Assembly: GCA_030619215.1 (NCBI GenBank) | Contig: JAUXBV010000047.1 | Location: 1 to 11,303, forward strand | Direction: 5' to 3' | DNA: 11,303 bases | Source: Fibrobacterota bacterium | GTDB taxonomy: Bacteria; Fibrobacterota; Chitinivibrionia; Chitinivibrionales; JANQEN01 | Part shown: piece after piece, positions 1 to 7,124 of the stretch | Layout: each line of letters opens with the position of its first letter | Position numbering within the stretch: the first letter of the stretch is position 1 | Notes under the pieces: model-generated | The model's input: only the letters and a program-made list of their open reading frames with translations | Told to the model about the DNA's origin: nothing | The model's database searches: none | Translations under genes and position numbers: made by a program

Positions 1-104
1 CCAATTTGTCTTCTGCTATTGGAGTTTGTATGGGCCTCTAACGCTTCAACGATAATCCACTGATGAGCCCAGCGCTACCAAAACTTTAGGCTCTTTGTAT
101 CAAT
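1..104. other. Left edge, no gene assigned
   Basis: Short open stretches end here in all three plus frames (stops at 39-41, 53-55 and 61-63). The frame ending at 53 reads FCYWSLYGPLTLQR and the frame ending at 61 reads FVWASNASTIIH. A plus-strand gene converging on the terminator is plausible, but the fragment is too short to choose a frame or name a family. Confidence 0.2.
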
Positions 105-138
105 AAAAAAGCCCCTGATTTTAACCAGAGGCTTTTTT
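105..138 (-). terminator. Rho-independent terminator, probably bidirectional
   Basis: Arms 126-138 and 105-117 pair across an 8-nt loop: the GC-rich part is GCCTCTG/CAGGGGC on the minus strand with one G-U wobble, flanked by A6 and T6 runs. It lies 30 nt after the TAA of the methyltransferase gene. The A-run/T-run symmetry means it could also stop a plus-strand transcript from the left. Confidence 0.85.
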
Positions 139-167
139 TATATCCACTTTTTTAATGTAAAAAATGC

Positions 168-1511
168 TTAATACGGAAAACCCATACCCGCAAGTTCATC
201 CTTGATTTTCATCAGGCTTGCTTCATATTCGGGTTTCGGTTTAACGGTTTCAATATCATATACTTCAGGGAACGGTACTGCATCCATACTATTCATGTCT
301 TTTTTCATCTCATCAACCCGTGCAAGAATTTTCAGTGACAGTTCACTGGCTTTGGCTTTGTCCATATTGACAGTTACAGCCATCATTTCACCAATCAGGC
401 GGGCTTCAAGGCCTGTATGTCCCGAAATCCATGAATATGCCAGACCACTGTTTGAATAAGCTGCGGCAACAGCTGCTGCCTGCATCAATGCAACCGGTGT
501 CCGCCATGGACTTCCACATACACAGCTACCGGTGGGAACTTTAATATTTCGTTCTGAAGCTCTTGCAGCCGCACTGAATGCCCAGATTGACTGTGGTGTT
601 CCCCAGCTTCCGTCCAAATGATTCGGAAAGAAACTACATGTCGGGCCCTGGCCGTAGCTTAATTGTGCCAAGCCATTTGCTACCATGGTAACAGCAACAT
701 CAGCAGCATTTCTGCAAAGACCGCCGATCAAAGACATGGAACTCTGCCACGGATTAATACCGCGATCACGACAGAACTGTGCTTTGAGTAAGGCTGCCCA
801 GTCAATTTTCATCTCAGGCATAATATGAACACCGATCTGAGTATTATAGGGTTCTCTCATTCCCGGTTGAAGTGTTGCAAAAATAGAACTCATTTCGCTT
901 GCTGTAGCAAGCAATCCCAGATTCAATCCCGGGCGTCCTACTTTTTCCAGTACTTCGCGAATTCTTTCCTGTTCCCATCTAACCACATGAAATTCACTTA
1001 AGGTTCCGGCTTTACAAGCAATACCGTCTAAAGAAGCAAGACCCGGCAGAATACCCATACCGGCAACACTTTCTTCCTGTGCGAATGATTGAACATAAGC
1101 GGAAAACCATTCCTGCTGAGCTACTGCAGGCGGTCCGCTGTTGAGTATCGGCGCTTTCGTATCATCACAGGTTCGGTATGGAATCTCCATCACATCAGCA
1201 CCTTTTCCAAAAACAGCTGTTCTTGGATCTGCCTTATAGGCATTAGCGACTTCAAGAACTTCTTCTTTTGAAAACTCGATGACACGCTGTGTGTCCATCT
1301 GGTAAACACCCAGTTCAGAAAGCAGTGCAACACCGGCATTAAATACAGCATCAGCTGTTTTATCATCAACCACGAGTTCTTCAAAATTGCTTTCTATTTC
1401 ATATTTTGCCACAATTTCACGAATCTTCATGGCCAATTCCATATCAAAATCATCCGGCTTCTTCACAGGACCGTTTAATGCGCGCTCCTGAAAATCCATT
1501 AATGTAATCAT
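168..1511 (-). CDS. MtmB-family corrinoid methyltransferase lacking pyrrolysine
   Basis: A 447-residue protein that I recognise as a homologue of the monomethylamine methyltransferase MtmB (about 458 residues). Matching segments are GVYQMDTQRVIEF, APILNSGPPA, VGRPGLNLG, TGLEARLIGE, and the C-terminal YDIETVKPKPEYE...ELAGMGFPY. In archaeal MtmB the segment AGRPGMGV is followed by pyrrolysine 202. Here the aligned residue is Gly199 (codon GGA at 917-915) and there is no in-frame TAG, so it is a natural non-Pyl member, not a readthrough gene. It should move a methyl group between an organic substrate and the corrinoid protein upstream; without Pyl the substrate is probably not monomethylamine. 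It starts at ATG 1511, with GGGAG 7 nt upstream, and is the last gene before the terminator. MtmB-like proteins in anaerobic estrogen methylation (EmtA) are a possible relative, recalled from memory. Confidence 0.85.
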   Translation of the reverse strand: MITLMDFQERALNGPVKKPDDFDMELAMKIREIVAKYEIESNFEELVVDDKTADAVFNAGVALLSELGVYQMDTQRVIEFSKEEVLEVANAYKADPRTAVFGKGADVMEIPYRTCDDTKAPILNSGPPAVAQQEWFSAYVQSFAQEESVAGMGILPGLASLDGIACKAGTLSEFHVVRWEQERIREVLEKVGRPGLNLGLLATASEMSSIFATLQPGMREPYNTQIGVHIMPEMKIDWAALLKAQFCRDRGINPWQSSMSLIGGLCRNAADVAVTMVANGLAQLSYGQGPTCSFFPNHLDGSWGTPQSIWAFSAAARASERNIKVPTGSCVCGSPWRTPVALMQAAAVAAAYSNSGLAYSWISGHTGLEARLIGEMMAVTVNMDKAKASELSLKILARVDEMKKDMNSMDAVPFPEVYDIETVKPKPEYEASLMKIKDELAGMGFPY

Positions 1512-1531
1512 TATTCATCTCCCTTTAATCG

Positions 1532-1549
1532 TTTTCCACATGTGGAAAA
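1532..1549. promoter_or_regulatory. 18-bp perfect palindrome upstream of the methyltransferase gene
   Basis: TTTTCCACATGTGGAAAA is self-complementary over 18 bp. It lies in the 65-nt gap between the SRPBCC gene and the MtmB-family gene, about 20 nt before the ATG. A symmetric site of this length could be an operator for a dimeric regulator or form a small RNA hairpin. No second copy was noticed in the window, including at the main promoter. Confidence 0.45.
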
Positions 1550-1576
1550 ACAATATTCAAATAAAAAGATAAGAAA

Positions 1577-2026
1577 TTATCCCTGTAATTCTTCGATTCT
1601 TGCTTTTATCTTTTCCGCCATTTCTTTTGCCACAGGTTTAAGCATAGGCCCAAGCAAAACATTAACAACAGGCCCGATCATTCCTCCGGCATTTATTTCC
1701 AGTTTAAAGATAAGCTCTGTTTCACTATCAGACTCTGAAGTAGCTATAAACGTTCCGCCGCCGGTAGCTTTTTCATTGATGCCGTCAAGCTCAAATTCAA
1801 CTCTTTTGGCTTCATCATCCCAGTTTGTAATGGTAACTTTCATTTTTACGGTACGTGAAAGAACACCCACATCTCCCTTAAGGGTCCAGACAGATTCTTT
1901 GTCATTAAGCTCTTCATGCTCTTCATAACCTTTAAGAAAGGGCGCCCATTTTTCTATTACACTGACAAATCCCCATACAGGTTCCATCGGCGCTTTAACT
2001 ATACATTTATATTCTACTACAGGCAT
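1577..2026 (-). CDS. SRPBCC / CoxG-like ligand-binding protein
   Basis: A 149-residue protein of the SRPBCC (START/Bet v1-like) superfamily, closest in feel to CoxG (CO dehydrogenase subunit G-like). It opens with the typical EYKCIVKAPMEPVWGFVSVIEKWAPFL strand-helix start, has a central beta region, and ends in a long amphipathic C-terminal helix (MLKPVAKEMAEKIKARIEEL). The fold makes a deep hydrophobic pocket; members bind lipids, steroids or aromatic compounds, and some are cyclases. It begins 10 nt after the flavoprotein stop with AGGAGG, showing tight coupling. It could present a hydrophobic substrate to the flavoprotein or methyltransferase. No catalytic residues can be assigned. Confidence 0.85.
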   Translation of the reverse strand: MPVVEYKCIVKAPMEPVWGFVSVIEKWAPFLKGYEEHEELNDKESVWTLKGDVGVLSRTVKMKVTITNWDDEAKRVEFELDGINEKATGGGTFIATSESDSETELIFKLEINAGGMIGPVVNVLLGPMLKPVAKEMAEKIKARIEELQG

Positions 2027-2035
2027 ATTCTCCTC

Positions 2036-3682
2036 CTATTGTTTTGCCGCGTGTATACCGGCAAGATAACCGAAAACCATGCCCGAACCAATTGTTGCGC
2101 CACCGCCGAAATAACTGCCACCGGCAACACTGGCCATTGCATTTCCAGCCGCATAAAGTCCTGTAATCGGTTTGCCATGCGCATCAATTACCTGGCCATC
2201 TAATGTAGTCTTAGGACCACCCTTGGTTCCCAGAGAACCCAGCAGCATTTCGCAAGCGTAGAAAACAGGTTTTTCAAGTGTACCCAGACAGGCGCACGGT
2301 TCATTCCTGTCATCTCCCCAGTAAAGGTCATATTCACTGTCACCCCTGGCAAAATCAGGATCTTTATTATCTTTTACATATCCGTTAAACTTTTCAACTG
2401 TTTCCTTTAAACCGGCAGCATCAATATTAATTTTTTCAGCCAGCTCTTCAAGTGAATCAGCCTGTACGAGCCATTCCGGAACATCTTCACCCGGCATCGC
2501 TGTGAGGAACGGATATTTATCTTTGTACTGCTGATCAAAAATTGCCCAGGCCGGCAGATTTTTAAATTTAAGCGTATTTTCATCTACTTCCCAAAATGGT
2601 TTGAACATGTCATTATATGCTGCTGATTCGTTTACAAAACGTTTGCCTTTGGGATTAACGATAATACAGTGAGGCATTGATCGTTCATAAATAATGCCAC
2701 GGTTTAACTGGATGCCTTCTGATTCTTCGCCTGGAATAATCGCAGATATCCATCCCCATTGTTCACTCATATTGCCGAGTGCAGCACCGGCGGACATTCC
2801 CATTTTCAGGGCATCGCCTTCATTAATCGGCGGTGAGCATGGATGGGTAATCGGGCCGGGCAGGAAGTCGGTTTTTAATTCTTCGTTCCATTCAAAACCA
2901 CCACAGGCAAGAATAACGCCTTTACTGGCGCCGACACAAATGTCTTTTCCATCCTGCTGAGCAACAACACCGATAACCTTGCCATCTTCCATAACAACAT
3001 CAATGGCCCTTGTATTCAGCACAATCTCTATCTTTCTGTCCAGACAGGCTTTGTATAAGGGCGCTGTAACGCCACCGCCCCAACAGGTAATACCATTGGC
3101 AAGCCGCTCACCCATCTTCTCCCAGGGCACCTTCTCCGGTGTGCAGGTGGGTTTCCACTGACGGCTTTCACTAAATGTCATTGGCATGGACATGGTCGGG
3201 CTGACCCTGAGATTTTCTTTTGCGTCACCTAGTTCATTTGTGTCGTAAAGCAGCGGTCCCAGTGTGCGTGATTCATTGCCCTGGTGTGCGCCTTCAAATT
3301 CCGGATGATAGTCGGAGAGCTCGGTAATTTCAAATTTAATCGGTGTATTATCAACCATATACTGAATCATCTCAGGAACAACATCAAGATACTTTTCAAT
3401 CAGTTCATCAGAAGATTTGCCGCCGCTGAGGCGTTTACAATATGTCATCGCGGCTTCTTTTGAATCCTTGATTCCTTTCTCTTTCATCAGGTGATTATTC
3501 GGTACCCAGACACCACCACCGGATACGGCTGTGGTTCCGCCGACTTTCGCGGTTCGTTCAAGTACCATTACTTTTGCGCCATTGTCATGAGCCAGAATGG
3601 CGGCGGGCAGTCCCGCACAACCGGTACCTAATACAAGTACTTCTGTTTCCAAATCCCATTTTCCAGGTTTTTTTATTGCCAT
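2036..3682 (-). CDS. FAD-dependent dehydrogenase/reductase, 3-ketosteroid-1-dehydrogenase (KstD)-like
   Basis: A 548-residue flavoprotein of the fumarate reductase/succinate dehydrogenase flavoprotein superfamily. The FAD dinucleotide motif G19-T-G-C-A-G24 is followed by LERTAKVGGTTAVSGGG. The C-terminal signature GLYAAGNAMASVAGGSYFGGGATIG includes Tyr524 and Gly528, with the same 4-residue spacing as Tyr487/Gly491 of KstD1, where they act on the 3-keto group. This suggests it introduces or reduces a double bond next to a ketone on a cyclic substrate. Length is typical (KstD about 510-570). No signal peptide is seen, so it is cytoplasmic. Its TAG stop overlaps the ribosome-binding site of the next gene, so the two are translationally coupled. 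Related reductases with other substrates cannot be excluded. Confidence 0.85.
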   Translation of the reverse strand: MAIKKPGKWDLETEVLVLGTGCAGLPAAILAHDNGAKVMVLERTAKVGGTTAVSGGGVWVPNNHLMKEKGIKDSKEAAMTYCKRLSGGKSSDELIEKYLDVVPEMIQYMVDNTPIKFEITELSDYHPEFEGAHQGNESRTLGPLLYDTNELGDAKENLRVSPTMSMPMTFSESRQWKPTCTPEKVPWEKMGERLANGITCWGGGVTAPLYKACLDRKIEIVLNTRAIDVVMEDGKVIGVVAQQDGKDICVGASKGVILACGGFEWNEELKTDFLPGPITHPCSPPINEGDALKMGMSAGAALGNMSEQWGWISAIIPGEESEGIQLNRGIIYERSMPHCIIVNPKGKRFVNESAAYNDMFKPFWEVDENTLKFKNLPAWAIFDQQYKDKYPFLTAMPGEDVPEWLVQADSLEELAEKINIDAAGLKETVEKFNGYVKDNKDPDFARGDSEYDLYWGDDRNEPCACLGTLEKPVFYACEMLLGSLGTKGGPKTTLDGQVIDAHGKPITGLYAAGNAMASVAGGSYFGGGATIGSGMVFGYLAGIHAAKQ

Positions 3683-3806
3683 GGTCTCCTCCTATAATTT
3701 TTTTTATAATTTAATACAAAACGAAATCCCATATATTCATCAGCGATATGTTCAGCCGAATATTTCTCCATTCAAAAGCGGTTAAACGCCCAATCAGAAA
3801 TAACAG

Positions 3807-4634
3807 CTATTTTTTTACATCAAGTTTCCCTTCCCGAAAAGCGGTAATATACTGCATACTCCACTCGTCCTGTCCGATCAGGGCGGCACATGCTTTAAAT
3901 ATAGCCATCAAGCCCTGATCACGAACATTTACTAAAAACGCATCCATACCAAGGGCAACAATCATGGGAATAAATGTGTGATTGATAAGCTTTCGTAACG
4001 GCATGCCGTAACTGACATTGCTGGCGCCGCAAAACTTCCGGGCATCCGGCAGGTTCTTGTCCATCATCCGCATTAAATTAAGAAATGCCACTCCGGCAAC
4101 CGTATCTGCTGAAATAGTCATCACCAGCGGATCAATATAAAGATTCTCAGGCTTTAATCCTGCCGTTGTTGTCTTTTCATATAAACTTTCAGCCACCCGC
4201 AATCTTTTTTCAGCGCTGTTGGATATACCTTCCTTATCCATACACATGGCCACAAGACCGCAATCATTTTCCACAGCAAGGGACAGCAAATCGTCATGCC
4301 CTTCACCCCATTCACCGGTAATGGAACTGATAATCGGTGTGGCGCCTTTATAAACCTTTAAAGCCGTCTGAATCGCTTCCGGTGAAGAACTATCGAGAAC
4401 AAGGGGCAAATCCGTAACAGACTGCACCAGTTCCACCATCCAGGCCAGATCTTCAACTTCGTTTTGGCCGCTCACGGCCGCATTTAAATCCAGCATATGG
4501 GCACCGCATTCTTCCTGTCGTTTTGCAAGCGCTTTTATTGCTTCGTCATCGTGATTGGTAACCGCTTCTTTAATCTTTGGAATACTGGCATTAAGTGATT
4601 CACCGATATAAAGTAACTTATGTTTATATTGCAA
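3807..4634 (-). CDS. Pterin-dependent methyltransferase (methyltetrahydrofolate:corrinoid type)
   Basis: A 275-residue TIM-barrel protein of the pterin-binding (DHPS-like) family, like AcsE, MtgA and the MetH folate domain. Seen in order, numbered from the TTG at 4634: YIGESLN near the N-terminus, MLDLN (Asp49, Asn51), LVLDSSSPEA (Asp81), YIDPLV (Asp168) and CGASNVSYGMP (Asn206). These match the Asp, Asp and Asn that hold and protonate the pterin in AcsE-type enzymes. It should move a methyl group between the corrinoid protein and tetrahydrofolate in the cytoplasm. The start is TTG at 4634, with GGAGG (4644-4640) 5 nt upstream. A TTG at 4646 is in frame, but the GGAGG falls inside that extension. 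It is 129 nt from the corrinoid gene; a small hairpin (4666-4683) lies in that gap. Confidence 0.9.
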   Translation of the reverse strand: MQYKHKLLYIGESLNASIPKIKEAVTNHDDEAIKALAKRQEECGAHMLDLNAAVSGQNEVEDLAWMVELVQSVTDLPLVLDSSSPEAIQTALKVYKGATPIISSITGEWGEGHDDLLSLAVENDCGLVAMCMDKEGISNSAEKRLRVAESLYEKTTTAGLKPENLYIDPLVMTISADTVAGVAFLNLMRMMDKNLPDARKFCGASNVSYGMPLRKLINHTFIPMIVALGMDAFLVNVRDQGLMAIFKACAALIGQDEWSMQYITAFREGKLDVKK

Positions 4635-4763
4635 GGTATCCTCCAAAAAACATACATAAAGGTCTACATCGCATAAGCAATGTAAATGTTTGTATTTTTA
4701 CATAAAAACACTAAGCCGACAGCTTGAATACGGTAATGTTTCTTTGAATACGTTCAGCCTGTT

Positions 4764-5399
4764 CTAAGCGTGACCCAAAAGACGATCACAGAGCTTTACC
4801 GCTTCAACAGCATTTTCCGCCTGGCCGTCACATCCCATTGATTCAGCTTTTTCTGCTGAGGTCTCAGCGCCGCCGATGATAACTTTATATTTATCGCGGA
4901 TATTCATGTCGACCAGATATTTTACCACTTCCGCGCAATTCGGTATGGTTGTTACCAGAAAAGCAGACATGCCGATAATATCAGCATTTAATTCCTGTGC
5001 TTTTTCAACAAACTTCATACTGGGCACATTAACGCCGACCACATGGACTTTATACCCTGCAAGCTTTAACTGACTTGCTACCAGGCTGTAACCGATATCA
5101 TGAAGGTCACCTTCAACAGCGCCAAGAATAACCACGCCTTTTGCAGGCCCGGTATTCTCCGGTAAATGCGGTGTAATGATTTCTATACAGGCTTCGCCGA
5201 GTTTACCGGCCATCATTAACTCTGCCAGAAAATATACTTCTTCTTCAAATTTCTTCCCGACTTCCTGCAGACCGGCGATGATACCGCCATTAAGAATTTC
5301 AACAGGATCCATACCTTCATCAAGAGCAGCCTGAACCTGACTCTTTGCGTCTTCTGACTGCAGTTTAACAAATGTCTCTTTAATTTGATTAATATCCAA
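4764..5399 (-). CDS. Corrinoid-binding methyl-carrier protein (MttC/MtbC/MtgC type)
   Basis: A 211-residue corrinoid protein. An N-terminal helical cap domain (about 1-85, VEILNGGIIAGLQEVGKKFE) is followed by a Rossmann-like B12 domain with G97-D-L-H100-D-I-G103 (His100 is the lower cobalt ligand), a MSAFLVTT segment and IIGGAE. It carries the methyl group on cobalt between the substrate methyltransferase and the pterin methyltransferase. I chose the TTG start at 5399 because AGGAGG (5410-5405) sits exactly 5 nt upstream and residue numbering then matches the family. The ATG at 5495 would add 32 unrelated residues and lies inside the hairpin. The stop is TAG. Its likely partners are the downstream pterin methyltransferase and the distal MtmB-family protein. 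Confidence 0.93.
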   Translation of the reverse strand: MDINQIKETFVKLQSEDAKSQVQAALDEGMDPVEILNGGIIAGLQEVGKKFEEEVYFLAELMMAGKLGEACIEIITPHLPENTGPAKGVVILGAVEGDLHDIGYSLVASQLKLAGYKVHVVGVNVPSMKFVEKAQELNADIIGMSAFLVTTIPNCAEVVKYLVDMNIRDKYKVIIGGAETSAEKAESMGCDGQAENAVEAVKLCDRLLGHA

Positions 5400-5458
5400 T
5401 TTCGCCTCCTGAAATTTATGCGATAAAAAAACTAAAACCTGAAAAATAATTTTATTTG

Positions 5459-5495
5459 ATGATAAGGAGCGTGTAGTTAACACACTCCTTATCAT
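5459..5495 (-). terminator. Strong intergenic hairpin (attenuator or processing site)
   Basis: On the transcribed minus strand, arms 5495-5480 and 5474-5459 pair over 16 positions (core TGATAAGGAG...CTCCTTATCA) with one G-U wobble and a 5-nt loop. It lies 23 nt after the thiolase stop. An AT-rich but not purely T tract follows, so termination is possible but partial. It separates the acyl-CoA genes from the methyl-transfer genes, and could lower, or by 3'-end protection uncouple, expression of the two halves. Confidence 0.6.
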
Positions 5496-5517
5496 TTCAA
5501 ATTATAATATCAATAAA

Positions 5518-6663
5518 TTATTTTCTAATAATCAGGCCGTCAGCAGGTCCGCCTGCTCCGGCAGCATACAGAATAATTTCCGCATTATCAATCTGCGACG
5601 TTGATGTGCCGCGCACCTGTCTAACCGCTTCAACAATGCGGTTTGAATCCATAAATCCTTCACCTATTGAACCGCCCGCAGTATTAATCGGAAGTGATTT
5701 GGCTCCACAAAAAGCAGCGCCCTCACCTTTACCGCAGAGACCAAGGGCCTCAGCCTGCATGGGAACCAAAGGCGCAAAGCGATCATCAAGCTGTGCAACA
5801 TTGATATCTTTTGCGGTTATTCCGGCTACCCTGTAAAGCTCTTCGGCCATATTCATGGTTTCAGGAAAGTCTGTCATTTTTTCCTGATTATACCCTGTAA
5901 GGAATTCACCTTCTATAGCCGCACCCTGTGCAGCAGACATGATAACAGCAGGTGTCTGCTGCAAATCTTTTGCCATTTCTGTTCTTGTAACAAGAATGGC
6001 GATACCGGCATCAACTCCCGGCGCACAATCAATATCACGAAGCGGCGCGACCGTCATTTCAGAATTAAGGTATTCATCCATGGTAACCGGTTTATCCGTA
6101 TACAACGCCAGAGGATTTTTCGCGCCATACTCGGAAATGCCTATAATAACGCCTGCCATCTGTTCAGGAGTAATGCCATATTCATGCATATACCGCTGCT
6201 GAAGCATCGCGGCACATCCCTGAGGTGTTGCAAGGCCGTAAGGCTCATAAAAATCAATCCTTAATATACTGATGGAGTCATCAAGCGTTTCCTTGGCAAC
6301 ACGATAATCAGAAGGCGACCTCCTGGTTGTAGTCGCGCCTTTTCTGCTGCGGTAATACACCACATTATTCGCTGTTCCCGATGCAACTGCTGTAACAACA
6401 TTAAGCATGGAACTGGTTCCCCAGTGAGATTCACTTGAATACAGAAGATTATCAATACCCAGTGTTTTTTGAACATAAGAGCAGTCCCAGCCGTCATCAA
6501 TATCTTTCACAAGGCCGTCAATATCCTTCACTTTAATACCCGCGTCATCAGCTGCAAGCTTTATGGCTTCACTGGCAAGAGACCATTCTGTTCGTTCGGT
6601 ACCCTTTGAATATTCGGTAAGACCAATGCCCGCAATAGCGGTCATATCTTTTATACTTGTCAT
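5518..6663 (-). CDS. Thiolase-like protein with diverged active site (pair 2)
   Basis: A 381-residue SCP2/SCPx-type thiolase-fold protein, homologous along its length to the pair-1 protein but with altered catalytic positions. The nucleophile loop reads ESHWGTSS with no Cys. The position of Tyr317 in the paralogue is Asp293 (QLDDRF), and that of Tyr368 is Phe337 (GGSIGEGFMDSN). The fold markers remain (RRxMHEY-type segment as QRYMHEYGI, NPLALYTDKPVT, INTAGG). It starts with ATG after AAAGGAGG, 8 nt away. Possible roles are a second aldolase with different chemistry, a non-catalytic partner that forms a heteromer with the pair-1 thiolase, or a substrate-binding protein. It is the last gene before a strong hairpin. 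Family is confident, activity open. Confidence 0.82.
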   Translation of the reverse strand: MTSIKDMTAIAGIGLTEYSKGTERTEWSLASEAIKLAADDAGIKVKDIDGLVKDIDDGWDCSYVQKTLGIDNLLYSSESHWGTSSMLNVVTAVASGTANNVVYYRSRKGATTTRRSPSDYRVAKETLDDSISILRIDFYEPYGLATPQGCAAMLQQRYMHEYGITPEQMAGVIIGISEYGAKNPLALYTDKPVTMDEYLNSEMTVAPLRDIDCAPGVDAGIAILVTRTEMAKDLQQTPAVIMSAAQGAAIEGEFLTGYNQEKMTDFPETMNMAEELYRVAGITAKDINVAQLDDRFAPLVPMQAEALGLCGKGEGAAFCGAKSLPINTAGGSIGEGFMDSNRIVEAVRQVRGTSTSQIDNAEIILYAAGAGGPADGLIIRK

Positions 6664-6678
6664 CTTGTTAGCCTCCTT

Positions 6679-7110
6679 TTATGCTTCTCTTTTCTTAAAC
6701 TGGTATAAAGTGAGGGAGTCATCAATATCCACAAATGTAATCTCCACAGGCATGCCGATATGAATTTCTTCAGTATCAATATCGTCTGCATTATTTGCCG
6801 TGATTCGAACACCTTCGTCCAGTTCCACTACCATGACAGCATATGGAATTTTCATCCCCGGATATGCCATTTTGTCTGTGGTATAAATAATATAAGAGTG
6901 AACCTCGCCCTTTCCTGAAGCAGGAACAAAGTCCATAGTATCGAGTGTCAGACACTCCGGACACATTGGACGGGGAGGTTGATAGTAGTTCTTACATTTA
7001 TTGCATTGCTGAACAACAAATTTATGATCATTTACTGCGTCCCAGTAAGGTTTGTTGTCTGCGTCTATATAGGGTTTCAGTATTGGAATACCTGGTACAT
7101 ATTCAACCAT
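6679..7110 (-). CDS. DUF35 zinc-ribbon/OB-fold acyl-CoA-associated protein (pair 2)
   Basis: A 143-residue DUF35 protein with the complete zinc ribbon (C36, C39, C50, C53; QPPRPMCPEC) and an OB-fold (about 58-143) containing VPASGKGEVHSY, AYPGMKIPYAV and the end LTLYQFKKREA. It starts 14 nt after the upstream thiolase stop and is followed 15 nt later by the next thiolase gene, so it is translationally linked to both. By order (DUF35 then thiolase) its partner should be the 381-residue thiolase. Its OB-fold resembles the broken copy (shared AYPGxKxPYAV) more than the pair-1 protein, hinting at how the three copies are related. It probably acts as an accessory subunit in a cytoplasmic hetero-oligomer. 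Confidence 0.9.
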   Translation of the reverse strand: MVEYVPGIPILKPYIDADNKPYWDAVNDHKFVVQQCNKCKNYYQPPRPMCPECLTLDTMDFVPASGKGEVHSYIIYTTDKMAYPGMKIPYAVMVVELDEGVRITANNADDIDTEEIHIGMPVEITFVDIDDSLTLYQFKKREA

Positions 7111-7124
7111 TTTCTAACCTCCTT

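Noticed and set aside
168..1511. A pyrrolysine-encoding amber codon inside the MtmB-family gene
   Set aside because: The reading frame is open throughout and the aligned position is GGA (Gly199).
4681..4702. AT-rich inverted repeat TGTAAA...TTTACA between the corrinoid and pterin methyltransferase genes
   Set aside because: Only six A/T-rich pairs with a 10-nt loop, which is expected by chance in such sequence.
5400..5495. Longer corrinoid protein starting at the ATG at 5495
   Set aside because: The extra 32 residues do not look like the family, the ATG lies in the hairpin, and an ideal AGGAGG-5 nt-TTG start exists at 5399.
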